Notes: generated by a model from the letters alone, not told the origin. Shown: positions 24,799 to 32,377, counted from the first letter of the stretch. The stretch is 34,382 nucleotides of DNA from Bacillota bacterium (GCA_025210655.1 JAOARG010000002.1:1-34382), one strand, 5' to 3'. A program made the numbers and translations.

Positions 24799-24822
24799 AA
24801 TAGTTATAATTACCTAACTATT
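24799..24822. promoter_or_regulatory. MarR operator 1 (antiporter promoter)
   Basis: A 24-bp site reads AATAGTTA-taattacc-TAACTATT, with inverted 8-bp arms, and is identical to 25330-25353. It lies 46 bp upstream of the antiporter start and 32 bp past the marR stop. Binding by the neighbouring MarR protein is inferred from position and identity. Confidence 0.8.
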
Positions 24823-24853
24823 GTTTTGTAAAAGTACCAATTTGTTTTGATCA

Positions 24854-25309
24854 CTATGGTAAATTTATTTCTTTTTCTAATACAGCATAATAATGATCTA
24901 AATATGAGCCCATTATCTTACAAAATATGTCGATCTCTTCATCAGTGAATTTTGATTCTACAATCTTAATCGATTCTTCTGTTGCTATATCAAATAATTT
25001 CGATACTTCCCTTCCCTTTTCAGTGAGATTTATATAGAAGACACGACGATCTTCATCATCCCTGACCTTTTCGATTAAAGCATTTTTCTTAAGTTCATTA
25101 ACCTTTAAAGTGACTGAAGACTTTGCTATATCAAGCTTTTCAGCAATATAACTTACTGTACATTTATCGGTATGTGATATAATTTGTAAGTATAACATAC
25201 TGTTATATGTTACTTTTAAATTTGCCTTTTCTTTTAATTTACTCATAGTACGAAGTTCGTTAATAACAAATCTGTATTCAAAATCTGTGAGAATGTCTTG
25301 AATGTTCAT
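24854..25309 (-). CDS. MarR-family transcriptional regulator
   Basis: 151 aa. The winged helix spans about 45-110: CTVSYIAEKLDIAKSSVTLKVNELKKNALIEKVRDDEDRRVFYINLTEKG. DDEDRR is the wing signature. N- and C-terminal helices form the dimer interface. An identical palindrome lies upstream of marR itself and upstream of the antiporter, so it is a likely autoregulated local repressor. The inducer is not predictable; a sodium, pH or phenolic signal is possible. Confidence 0.95.
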   Translation of the reverse strand: MNIQDILTDFEYRFVINELRTMSKLKEKANLKVTYNSMLYLQIISHTDKCTVSYIAEKLDIAKSSVTLKVNELKKNALIEKVRDDEDRRVFYINLTEKGREVSKLFDIATEESIKIVESKFTDEEIDIFCKIMGSYLDHYYAVLEKEINLP

Positions 25310-25329
25310 AATACCTCCACTGTTTGAAA

Positions 25330-25353
25330 AATAGTTATAATTACCTAACTATT
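25330..25353. promoter_or_regulatory. MarR operator 2 (marR/yczE-like divergent region)
   Basis: The same 24-bp palindrome as operator 1, 20 bp upstream of the marR start and 97 bp upstream of the divergent YczE-like gene. It may control both. Confidence 0.8.
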
Positions 25354-25450
25354 CTACGGCAATAATATTTGCTTGTCAAGAGAAATATCACCTCTATTCC
25401 CATTATAGAATTACATGAAAGTATGTTATACTTTCACCAAGGAGGACATT

Positions 25451-26101
25451 ATGAAAATAACACGCTTAATTAGACTTTTATTGGGATTAGCATTATTCGC
25501 ACTAGGAATTGTTTTAACAGTCAACGCAAATCTCGGACTCGCTCCATGGGATGCCTTTCATGTAGGGCTTACTAAAATTTTTAACCTTTCTTTTGGTAGG
25601 GTTAGTATGTTGGTTGGATTTACAGTATTAATAATTAATTACTTTTTAAATGAAAGTATTGGTGTAGGTACCATAGGGAATATTTTTATCATAGGCTTAA
25701 TTTTAGATTTTATCTTTGATTCAAATATAATACCTGTTACTGATAATTTTATTACAGGGGTAATAATGATAATACTAGGAATGATAATTATTGCCATAGC
25801 AAGTTATTTTTACATCGGTTCTGGATTCGGTACTGGACCAAGAGATGGCTTGATGGTAGCTCTGACAAGAATAACAAAAAAGCCAGTAGGTTTGATACGT
25901 GGAGGAATAGAACTTAGTGTACTTGTTCTTGGATTTTTATTAGGAGCAAAAATCGGTATTGGAACCATTTTAATCGCTTTTGGAATAGGTCCAATTGTTC
26001 AGACTGTATTTAAAGTCTTAAGATTTGAGGTGCAAGATGTAAAGCATGATTCATTTATACAAAGAAATAAAGAAAAGAAAATATTAGATAGTAATACATA
26101 G
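25451..26101 (+). CDS. YczE/YitT-type multi-spanning membrane protein
   Basis: 216 aa. The ATG at 25451 is chosen because AAGGAGG lies 5 bp upstream; an in-frame ATG 36 bp earlier has none. Five to six membrane segments are visible. Family marks are ALGIVLTVNANLGLAPWDAFHVGL near the N-terminus and YIGSGFGTGPRDGLMVAL in the middle, two related Gly-Pro-Trp/Arg-Asp motifs from an internal repeat. The family has no settled function. It is divergent from marR with an operator between. A strong terminator follows the stop. Confidence 0.9.
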   Translation: MKITRLIRLLLGLALFALGIVLTVNANLGLAPWDAFHVGLTKIFNLSFGRVSMLVGFTVLIINYFLNESIGVGTIGNIFIIGLILDFIFDSNIIPVTDNFITGVIMIILGMIIIAIASYFYIGSGFGTGPRDGLMVALTRITKKPVGLIRGGIELSVLVLGFLLGAKIGIGTILIAFGIGPIVQTVFKVLRFEVQDVKHDSFIQRNKEKKILDSNT

Positions 26102-26127
26102 AAAACTCCTCATTTGAGGAGTTTTTA
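26102..26127 (+). terminator. Terminator of the YczE-like gene
   Basis: AAACTCCTC (26103-26111) and GAGGAGTTT (26116-26124) form a stem with an ATTT loop, followed by TTTT. Confidence 0.9.
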
Positions 26128-26283
26128 ATTTCTATCAAGTTCCTCAATATTAATATTTTCAACTGTTTTAAGATCTGCATTAAGCACTTTAGATATAACA
26201 TTGGCTATTTTCAAGGTGTTGTTGTGATGATATGAGTGAACAACAATTAAACATTTTGTCTCTGTCCTTGCCTGTCTTTCCAT
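26125..26283 (-). pseudogene. Flavodoxin N-terminal fragment
   Basis: A 52-codon frame with a perfect TTGGAGG site and ATG at 26283 encodes a segment reading KCLIVVHSYHHNNTLKIAN followed by VISKVLNADLKTVENINIEELD. This is the first strand, phosphate loop and first helix of a flavodoxin of about 160-200 aa, with HSYHHNNT as the FMN-binding loop. The frame stops at once where the YczE terminator begins, so the rest of the fold is gone. The intact start and ribosome binding site suggest a recent 3' deletion; a working 52-aa protein is unlikely. Confidence 0.8.
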
Positions 26284-26302
26284 GTTACAACCTCCAAAGT
26301 TT

Positions 26303-26334
26303 AAGATAATAAATATGTACCCATTTATTATCTT
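26303..26334. repeat. Perfect 12-bp inverted repeat upstream of the flavodoxin fragment
   Basis: AAGATAATAAAT (26303-26314) and ATTTATTATCTT (26323-26334) enclose an 8-nt loop. A smaller GACCT/AGGTC hairpin lies at 26360-26373. It may be an operator or terminator remnant. Nothing else is seen between here and 26455. Confidence 0.6.
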
Positions 26335-26455
26335 TCTAAAATGTAAGGACTAGATACTTGACCTCAAAAGGTCCTTTGATGTAACCATTTATTTTTGTAA
26401 TCCTCTATATATATGTAGGTTAAATACTTATAAAATAATTTTAAAGGAGAAAGTT

Positions 26456-26589
26456 ATGAAAATTAATTTGATGGAAAAGAAATTTTAGTTGAAGATTCCA
26501 GCAAGAATATTGTGGAGATTGATGATGACAATGGAATATCTATTATGGCTCCATGTCGTATACTTTTTGATATTTTTCAGGTAGAGTAA
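26456..26589 (+). pseudogene. 2Fe-2S ferredoxin-domain N-terminal fragment, frameshifted
   Basis: AAAGGAG precedes an ATG that reads MKIN and then shifts. In the next frame the text is FDGKEILVEDSSKNIVEIDDDNGISIMAPCR, the start of a plant-type 2Fe-2S domain as found at the N-terminus of hydrogenase or formate dehydrogenase subunits, up to the first cluster cysteine (PC). One T missing from the T-run in AATTTGATGG explains the shift. Homology ends near 26560, where an inverted sigma-factor fragment begins; the remaining codons to the stop at 26589 are not ferredoxin. Confidence 0.75.
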
Positions 26590-26668
26590 GAATCATTTTT
26601 CTTATGCATGAAGCAATATCATCATTCATATTATCTTCATAATCTACTTCATTTTCTATATTAAAAGG
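26561..26668 (-). pseudogene. ECF sigma-factor fragment (SigZ-like)
   Basis: On the minus strand one frame reads IENEVDYEDNMNDDIASC followed by IRKMILTLPEKYQK. This resembles the linker and the start of region 4 of a clostridial ECF/SigZ-type sigma factor (pattern MASC-x5-ID-x-LPEKYREA). Both ends are broken: a stop lies just upstream of PFNIE and the frame enters the inverted ferredoxin remnant after KYQK. Match by memory of the family only. Confidence 0.5.
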
Positions 26669-26686
26669 TTACATTAACTCATAAAT

Positions 26687-26845
26687 TTTAGCTTGCGTAG
26701 CAAGGTTTCCTTGTACAGCATTTTAGAAAAATGCCGCTTCACGTCTATGAAATAGATGCTTAACGGTGCGAATGCACCTGCTTCACATATATTGAAGTTT
26801 TCAATATATTGCTAAACGAGAGTGTTGACTTTGTCTACACTCTGA
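26687..26845. repeat. Hairpin array B, inverted copy of array A
   Basis: Read on the minus strand it matches 17265-17422 almost throughout: GAGTGT/ACACTC, then AATATATTGA/TTCAATATAT, GGTGC/GCACC, TCTAT/ATAGA and GCATTT/AAATGC hairpins with GTTAAGC, GTGAAGC or GTTTAGC linkers. The last hairpin differs from array A (GCGTTT/AAACGC) at both partners of one pair, so pairing is kept. Confidence 0.85.
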
Positions 26846-26866
26846 AAAAACCCTTAGGGTTCTATC
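26845..26866 (-). terminator. Terminator of the PadR gene
   Basis: AACCC (26849-26853) and GGGTT (26857-26861) form a short GC-rich stem with TTTTTT after it on the minus strand, 10 bp past the padR stop. Confidence 0.75.
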
Positions 26867-26876
26867 AAATTATTAG

Positions 26877-27425
26877 TTATTCACCATTAATGATTTTAAG
26901 ACACTGCTCAACCCACATCATGTTGGCTTGAGAATTAATTTGTCCCCTTTTTATTGCCATAGACCAGTACAACTTATCTTTAGAAGTTTTTGAACTATCA
27001 TTTTCAGAATTAATCTGCTTTTCTATATCTTTTAAACTTTTGAAATACTCTTCATTTTGATTATGGTAGTCAATTAGTTCTTTTACTAAACCAAGCTTGT
27101 TACTTCCTGCACTAAATAGGACTCTCATTGTCATGTCATCACGGATTGTCATTGATTTCTCTGGGGAGTGGCCATTCAGCCATTTGTTTAATTCATCTTT
27201 TCCTTCATTTGTAAGTGTAAACTCTTTTTTATTAGGTTTATCATCCTGAGGAATTATCTTAGATACAACCCAACCTTTTTTTTCAATGGTGTCAAGTTCT
27301 CTATAGATTTGACTGGTCTGAGCGTTCCAAAAAAAAGACAAAGATTCATTAAATGATTTCATTAATTCATAACCAGTCATAGATTTGTATGTAAGTAAAC
27401 CAAGTATACCGTGTTTTAAGGACAT
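26877..27425 (-). CDS. PadR-family transcriptional regulator
   Basis: 182 aa. Start at 27425 (MSLKHGILGLL) because GAAAGGAG lies 7 bp upstream; in-frame ATGs at 27431 and 27452 have worse spacing. The winged helix (about 3-75) includes GLLTYKSMTGYELMKSF, TSQIYRELDTIEKKGWV and KKEFTLTNEGKDEL. The long C-terminal helical domain (about 85-180, Vir_C-like) makes it a subfamily-2 PadR. A 20-bp palindrome lies just upstream of its start region, so it is probably autoregulated. No efflux pump or other target gene is adjacent on its strand. Confidence 0.93.
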   Translation of the reverse strand: MSLKHGILGLLTYKSMTGYELMKSFNESLSFFWNAQTSQIYRELDTIEKKGWVVSKIIPQDDKPNKKEFTLTNEGKDELNKWLNGHSPEKSMTIRDDMTMRVLFSAGSNKLGLVKELIDYHNQNEEYFKSLKDIEKQINSENDSSKTSKDKLYWSMAIKRGQINSQANMMWVEQCLKIINGE

Positions 27426-27450
27426 AGACATGCTCCTTTCAATACTTTTC

Positions 27451-27470
27451 ATGTTCTACAAGTAGAACAT
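27451..27470. promoter_or_regulatory. PadR operator
   Basis: ATGTTCTAC-aa-GTAGAACAT is a 9-bp perfect inverted repeat with ATGT/ACAT ends, as in PadR-type sites. It lies 25 bp upstream of the start codon, just past a possible TATATT -10 on the minus strand. Confidence 0.75.
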
Positions 27471-27485
27471 ATAACAATATAAGTG

Positions 27486-27521
27486 AAAAAGCAAGAATTT
27501 TTTAAATATTCTTGCTTTTTT
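27486..27521 (-). terminator. Terminator after the Cache-GGDEF gene
   Basis: AAAAAGCAAGAAT and ATTCTTGCTTTTT form a long stem with A- and T-runs on the two sides, so it can work in both directions. It lies 65 bp past the cyclase stop and upstream of the PadR operator. Confidence 0.85.
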
Positions 27522-27530
27522 ATCCTGAGT

Positions 27531-27576
27531 ACTTCATTGATGAAGTAGCCCAGCCACGCTATATAATGTGGCTGGG
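27531..27576. repeat. Two-hairpin mini-element with AGCCCAGCC
   Basis: ACTTCA/TGAAGT (27531-27546) is followed by CCCAGCCAC (27549-27557) paired with GTGGCTGGG (27568-27576). The AGCCCAGC word between them is the linker of the 5'-end fishbones, so this may be a minimal or eroded relative. Confidence 0.6.
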
Positions 27577-27585
27577 TTAAACTGC

Positions 27586-29346
27586 TTAATATTCAGTTCT
27601 ATTTCTTCCTGATTCTTTTGCAATATAAAGTTTGTTGTCTGCTTCTTTAAACAATTCATGACCTTCATTGTCCATTGAATGGGCAACACCGCAACTAATT
27701 GTTACATTGCCGCTGATTGCTTCAATATACTTGTTTTCAATCTTTTTACGGATATTTTCAGCAACTTCAATTGCATCCTCTTTTGTTACATCTGTTAAAA
27801 ATACAATGAACTCTTCTCCACCAAATCGTGCAACAAAGCCATTGTTAGGAGTGTTTTCTTCTATTAATTTTGCAACTATCATCAGTGTATGATCCCCTAT
27901 GTCATGTCCATATTGGTCATTGACCTTCTTAAAATGGTCTATATCCATTACTACTATTCCTGTTTCGTCAGGATATTTAATAATAGCTTTTTGGAATTCA
28001 TCTTTAAAATATCTTCTGTTATAAATTCCGGTTAGTTCATCATAATTAAGTAGCTGATTTATTCTTTCTGTCATAGAGTTAGTTACTTCTGCAAGCTCTG
28101 AAAATGCAGTGTAGTCAAGATCTTCAACATCTATCGGTTCTAGACTCTCCTCAGCAGATATCATATAATCCCTAAATACGCTGAAATTTTTATCTATTTT
28201 TTTCATAAAGCTCTTAATCTGAATCATTGAAATCATAACTAAGGCAGCTAGTATTATAAGAATAAGAAGTATTCTATGCCATATAAAAGATTCTAACTCT
28301 TTTTCTTTGCTGGCTATCATAGCATCAATTTCTGAAATATCCATACCAGTTCCTATTACCCATTCCCATTTAGGGAGTGGTGCTACATAAGTAAGTTTTT
28401 TATAATTGCTTTTGCCATCAACAGTTGGCCAGTAGTGGGTTAAGTAACCTCCATTACTTTCTATACAAATGTCAATCTGCTCTTGGAGTACTTTAGCACC
28501 ATTTATATCTTCTAATTCGTAATTATTAGTAGCGATATACTCTGGATACATTCCATTTGCAAGTTCCCATCCTTCGTAATCATGAATAAATACGTACTGG
28601 CTATTATTTTCACTATACTTAATTGAATTTACATAATCTATAACTTCATTTTGAATTTCTTTTGTAATTTCATCTACATAATCACCACAACCAATGTACC
28701 AACCATAAGGTTCAAAGGCTTTTACGAATGTAATTTTTCTATGTTTTTCATCGTTGGAAGAGTTAGGTGTTTTCCAGTATCCTTCTATATAGCCCTCACC
28801 TATGGATTTTACTAAGTTAATTTCTTCTTTAACTACATAATCTCCATTTTCATCTTGAAGATTGATAATATTACTATCTTCACTTTCAGGATATACAGGA
28901 TAAAGAATTACGTCTCCTTCAAGAGTATCTACAAAGAAGTATCCCCTACCATCGTTAAAACGTATATCACGAAGGGCATCTTTAATCATCTTTTTGATCT
29001 CTTCCTTCGATTTATTGTTCTTATTATTTTGGTAAATACTTGTCATGATACCATGGGCTTCATAGGTTCTACTTTTGAGATTATCTTTAAGCACCATTTC
29101 GATTTCTTGACTTTTATATACTGAGTAATCGAGGACTGAAGATACTCTTTCTCTAAGTTCTGCCTTTATATAGTCTGTCTGAATTTGTGATACTTCTTCA
29201 ATATCTGATTTAAATAAATATATACTATCTACAAGCCAAATGATACCTTGGATGAGTATTGCACTTGTAACAATCATAAATATAATCAAAGTAATTGAAG
29301 ATGTATTAGTTACCTTATTATTTTGCTTTTTACCGTGATTTAACAT
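27586..29346 (-). CDS. Diguanylate cyclase with two periplasmic-type Cache domains
   Basis: 586 aa. A membrane helix (17-40) is followed by an extracytoplasmic region with two sCache_2-like domains: about 60-230, with RGYFFVDTLEGDVILYP and PYGWYIGCGDYVDEI, and about 240-345, with YVFIHDYEGWELANG and KWEWVIGTGMDISEI. A second helix (355-378) leads to GGDEF (430-586). VMDIDHFKKVNDQYGHDIGD (467-486) and GGEEF (509-513) are intact. No RxxD inhibition site (TPNNGF stands there). It should make c-di-GMP in response to a small ligand such as a carboxylate or amine. Monocistronic. Confidence 0.95.
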   Translation of the reverse strand: MLNHGKKQNNKVTNTSSITLIIFMIVTSAILIQGIIWLVDSIYLFKSDIEEVSQIQTDYIKAELRERVSSVLDYSVYKSQEIEMVLKDNLKSRTYEAHGIMTSIYQNNKNNKSKEEIKKMIKDALRDIRFNDGRGYFFVDTLEGDVILYPVYPESEDSNIINLQDENGDYVVKEEINLVKSIGEGYIEGYWKTPNSSNDEKHRKITFVKAFEPYGWYIGCGDYVDEITKEIQNEVIDYVNSIKYSENNSQYVFIHDYEGWELANGMYPEYIATNNYELEDINGAKVLQEQIDICIESNGGYLTHYWPTVDGKSNYKKLTYVAPLPKWEWVIGTGMDISEIDAMIASKEKELESFIWHRILLILIILAALVMISMIQIKSFMKKIDKNFSVFRDYMISAEESLEPIDVEDLDYTAFSELAEVTNSMTERINQLLNYDELTGIYNRRYFKDEFQKAIIKYPDETGIVVMDIDHFKKVNDQYGHDIGDHTLMIVAKLIEENTPNNGFVARFGGEEFIVFLTDVTKEDAIEVAENIRKKIENKYIEAISGNVTISCGVAHSMDNEGHELFKEADNKLYIAKESGRNRTEY

Positions 29347-29409
29347 TGCATCAACCTTTCAAAATAGTAGAATGTTATAAATAATATATAATTATTACCC
29401 ATTATTTAA

Positions 29410-29435
29410 AAACCGTATCTTATTAGATACGGTTT
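29410..29435 (-). terminator. Terminator of the PLP decarboxylase gene
   Basis: AAACCGTATC (29410-29419) and GATACGGTTT (29426-29435) form a perfect 10-bp stem 35 bp past the stop, with TTTAAATAAT after it on the minus strand. Confidence 0.8.
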
Positions 29436-29469
29436 GATAGATTCTCTGTTCATTATTTCACTTGAGTTA

Positions 29470-30696
29470 TTAAACTAAAGTATTTATAACCTCGCCTTGC
29501 TTTGTCAAGAAAAGTTGTGCAGGTGGATTTAGTGAAGCAAATTGCATAGGTGTAACTACAGCTGCGTAGCTACCTGCATTTGTGATTACTAGTGCATCAC
29601 CATACTCAAGTTTAGGCATTTCTATGTCATCTGCAATCAAGTCAGTTGATGTACAAAGGTTTCCTACTAATGTTACTTTTTCCATTTCTGTTGATTCAGT
29701 TAATGGAATGTATTGGAAGGCATCTTTGCTTGTAAACATTGGTTCCCAAGGCTTTGGGTGTTCCTCTGTTGAGTAAGTAGGTATTGCTTTAGCAATCGAT
29801 GGTCTTACAAATCCATTTAGTGTATTGCAAAGAATTACATACGTTTTTCCATATGATGTTTTTCTATCAAGTACTTTAGTTGCATATACTCCTGCTTTTG
29901 TAACTACATATCTACCAGTTTCAATGAAAACAGTTGTATTTGGCATTTTTTCTTTAAACTCTTTTACCAATTCACTTGCTGTTTTTCCTAGATCAGCAAC
30001 ATCAAGTGGGCTGTCTTTTTTCTCATATGCTATACCTATACCTGAACCAAGGTTTAAGAAATCAAGATCGATTTCAAGTTCTTCTTTAACTCTATCCGCA
30101 AGTTGGAACATGTTTCTATAATAAGTTTTTAATCTATCAATGTCTAGTTCTTGGCTAGATAAGTGAACGTGAATACCAATTATGTCAACATTCTCAAGAC
30201 TTTTAAGCATTTCCTTATTTTCATAAACGACGTCTTCATCTATACCAAACTTTGACGCAGCTCCAGATTCTTTGAAGAAACCAAATCTAGGGTTTATTCT
30301 TATTCCTATTTTAGCAACAGTTCCCTTTTCTTTAGCAACTTGCTGAATTCTATGTATCTCACTTATACTATCTGCAGTAATGATTGATATATCCATCGCT
30401 TCTCTTATATCATAAAAGCTCTTACCTGGTGCTGAGTAGTATATTTTTTCTTTAGCTAAACCAGCATTTTTACACATTAAAACTTCGTTAAGACTTGCTG
30501 AGTCTGAACCAAAACCTTGTCCGAAAACAGTTTTTAACACTTCAGGATTTGGATTGGTTTTGTTAGAGTATAAGAACTCAATACCTTCAAAATTATCTTT
30601 TAATTGATTTGAGTACTCTAATATTGTACTTTGATCATACATGTAAAAACTATCATATTCTTTAATGCTATTTAGTACAGCTTCTTTGTTAAACAT
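29470..30696 (-). CDS. Fold-type III PLP decarboxylase (Orn/DAP/Arg decarboxylase family)
   Basis: 408 aa, full length. K46 in YSNKTNPN is the PLP lysine, H177 in HVHLSSQ stacks on the cofactor, GSGIG (218-222) and ETGRYVV (259-265) bind its phosphate, and C348 in LCTSTDL is the active-site cysteine donated to the partner subunit. NAGSYA (373-378) completes the set. The family includes diaminopimelate, ornithine and carboxynorspermidine decarboxylases. Motifs (HLSSQ for HIGSQ) differ from classical LysA, and no lysine or polyamine genes are adjacent, so the substrate is left open. Confidence 0.9.
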   Translation of the reverse strand: MFNKEAVLNSIKEYDSFYMYDQSTILEYSNQLKDNFEGIEFLYSNKTNPNPEVLKTVFGQGFGSDSASLNEVLMCKNAGLAKEKIYYSAPGKSFYDIREAMDISIITADSISEIHRIQQVAKEKGTVAKIGIRINPRFGFFKESGAASKFGIDEDVVYENKEMLKSLENVDIIGIHVHLSSQELDIDRLKTYYRNMFQLADRVKEELEIDLDFLNLGSGIGIAYEKKDSPLDVADLGKTASELVKEFKEKMPNTTVFIETGRYVVTKAGVYATKVLDRKTSYGKTYVILCNTLNGFVRPSIAKAIPTYSTEEHPKPWEPMFTSKDAFQYIPLTESTEMEKVTLVGNLCTSTDLIADDIEMPKLEYGDALVITNAGSYAAVVTPMQFASLNPPAQLFLTKQGEVINTLV

Positions 30697-30767
30697 TTCT
30701 ACATCTCCTTTGTTTTTTCCTCATGTATAATTTTACATGTATTTGGAGAGTTTTTCAATATGTTTGA

Positions 30768-30866
30768 CTACATCTCATGCTCATGTCTATTTCTGCCCAT
30801 AGATTTTGCTCTATATAATGCAGTATCAGCCTTTGATAATAGTGTTTCAAAATAATGGTTAGAAAG
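30768..30866 (-). pseudogene. GGDEF-domain C-terminal fragment
   Basis: One minus frame reads YFETLLSKADTALYRAKSMG followed by RNRHEHEM and a stop at 30768. This is the conserved last helix and tail of a GGDEF domain (A-D-x-A-L-Y-x-A-K-x-x-G-R-N). The signature, metal sites and all upstream sequence are missing; a hairpin stands where the domain should continue. It lies 71 bp upstream of the decarboxylase start. A remnant of a fifth c-di-GMP gene. Confidence 0.85.
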
Positions 30867-30909
30867 AAAAAGACAAAATGAATTGGGCTGTAACAATCCA
30901 TTTTGTCTT
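30866..30909 (-). terminator. Hairpin at the broken end of the GGDEF fragment
   Basis: AAGACAAAATG (30870-30880) and CATTTTGTCTT (30899-30909) form an 11-bp stem. On the minus strand it is followed by TTTCTTTC. It can end transcription from upstream, which would keep the GGDEF remnant silent. Confidence 0.6.
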
Positions 30910-30988
30910 CGATAAGATAATTTGTAGCTATAATTAAGTATAAAAATGCCGCCAAAAGCATTTACTATTTGATTTTAGCACAAGTATC

Positions 30989-31026
30989 AGTGAATAATAT
31001 ATGACATTTGTCATATATTATTCACT
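30989..31026. repeat. Perfect 18-bp inverted repeat with 2-nt loop
   Basis: The arm 30989-31006 (AGTGAATAATATATGACA) is the exact complement of 31009-31026. It lies 13 bp past the stop of the 31039-31548 gene. There is no T-run on the minus strand, so it is not a standard terminator. The rest of 30910-31038 shows nothing further. Confidence 0.85.
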
Positions 31027-31038
31027 TTGTTATGTTTT

Positions 31039-31548
31039 TCACGTACTTATGTTCATATTTTTTAGAATTTTTTTCGCAAGATTTGTTCCAGCTACCCCAA
31101 ATATTGAGCAAACTATAGCAATAGCAATTATCCAATAATATGGCATATTATCCATTAGTCCATCGATGAAAAGTTTTGTTATGAGTGTTGCGCATACACC
31201 TGTGAATGTGGCAAAGAAAATACTACCATAGAGGGCTTTCTTGTGATTGTCTTTTATAAAAAATATCACTAACTCTGTAAGAAGTGTTGTAGCAAGTATG
31301 GCCATACCCATGAAAAAATTTACGATTGACATAATCAATGAGAAAACAGCGCCAAACTTAAGTATTGTATATTTAGAAGCAATTTTACTCTGCATAATAT
31401 ATAATACCATTGATAAGTATGGGGCCATTAACATGTACTTTGAACCAGGTATTGGGAATAAGCTACTTAGTAAAAAAATACATATTCCTCCTGCAATTAT
31501 AGAAGAAACCCCTAATGCTATACTTGTTGTTTCCTTTGTATTGTTCAT
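31039..31548 (-). CDS. Small integral membrane protein, possibly ECF transporter S component-like
   Basis: 169 aa with five to six membrane segments and few charged residues. IPGSKYMLMAPYLSMVLYIM, the FSLIMSIVNFFMGMAILATTLLTELVIFF helix pair and a C-terminal LAKKILKN recall MptD/Trep_Strep-type S components of energy-coupling factor transporters, but no signature is decisive. There are no ECF ATPase or T-subunit genes nearby. It follows the TspO-like gene by 14 bp and is probably co-transcribed with it. Confidence 0.6.
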   Translation of the reverse strand: MNNTKETTSIALGVSSIIAGGICIFLLSSLFPIPGSKYMLMAPYLSMVLYIMQSKIASKYTILKFGAVFSLIMSIVNFFMGMAILATTLLTELVIFFIKDNHKKALYGSIFFATFTGVCATLITKLFIDGLMDNMPYYWIIAIAIVCSIFGVAGTNLAKKILKNMNIST

Positions 31549-31562
31549 CTTTTATCCCCCTT

Positions 31563-32351
31563 TTATCTATCACCTTCATTTTTCAGTAATGCAAATTCTG
31601 ATGCAAACAGAATAACGAGAGAAAATATTGTCATACCAATTATTGTTGGGTATCTCCAGTCAAATCCATTCATGGACATATGCTGTGCTAGTATTCCAAA
31701 ATACGCCCATAAAATAACAGCACCGTAGGATAAGCTTTTATAATAGTGCATTGAAATTATGCTTATTACAGCACCAAGTAAAATAATTATATTTGTCCAT
31801 GTAATTTCAGATATACCGAAAGCTGTCCAATTAATCGAGACTAAAAATACTGTGATATTGGCAATTATTGCAATTGATATCCAAGCTAAATAGACAGAGA
31901 AAGGAAGCTTAATCATGTACTTCTCCATTGAAGTCATACCTTTTTTTCTTAGGAAAAGATTTATTTTTATAAGGGAAACTAATATTATTATCATAAATAT
32001 CAAGGATAAGGGAATCAACTGATAATGCCATGAAATAATCCATAATATATTAGCTAAAGATGACACAATATAATATATTCCTACTTTATTTATTTGCTTC
32101 TTCAAATCATATGATAGTTTGTTATAATATACTATTTGGAATACTGAATATATGAAGAGTAATATATAAATAATCCCCCATATTGAAAAGGTAAATGATG
32201 ATGGAGTAAACAAATTACTATATATAGCTGATACTTCTCCAGTCTTTATACCAGCAATTGGTAAAGCATTTGCCAAATAGTTTACAAGTAACATCAAGAC
32301 ATAAAACTTTAATACCAAAATGGGTATGAATTTTTTTATTTTAATGTTCAT
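31563..32351 (-). CDS. TspO/MBR-related tryptophan-rich membrane protein
   Basis: 262 aa. The start at 32351 is chosen for its AAAAGGTGATC site. Eight or so helices are visible, more than the five of classical TspO. SSFTFSIWGIIYILLFIYS, LANILWIISWHYQLIPLSL and KLPFSVYLAWISIAIIANIT match the Trp-rich TspO core of the extended 'tryptophan-rich sensory protein' type. Ligand and role are unknown; classical members bind porphyrins and cholesterol. It lies 26 bp downstream of the Cys-motif gene and upstream of another membrane protein, in a likely three-gene operon. Confidence 0.82.
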   Translation of the reverse strand: MNIKIKKFIPILVLKFYVLMLLVNYLANALPIAGIKTGEVSAIYSNLFTPSSFTFSIWGIIYILLFIYSVFQIVYYNKLSYDLKKQINKVGIYYIVSSLANILWIISWHYQLIPLSLIFMIIILVSLIKINLFLRKKGMTSMEKYMIKLPFSVYLAWISIAIIANITVFLVSINWTAFGISEITWTNIIILLGAVISIISMHYYKSLSYGAVILWAYFGILAQHMSMNGFDWRYPTIIGMTIFSLVILFASEFALLKNEGDR

Positions 32352-32377
32352 AATGATCACCTTTTTTAGTATAAATA

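Noticed and set aside
29470..30696. Diaminopimelate decarboxylase LysA by name
   Set aside because: Family fits, but the HLSSQ motif and absence of lysine-pathway neighbours leave ornithine or other substrates open.
30755..30961. Minus-strand 68-codon frame
   Set aside because: It crosses a terminator-like hairpin and covers the GGDEF remnant in another frame; no ribosome binding site and no family resemblance.
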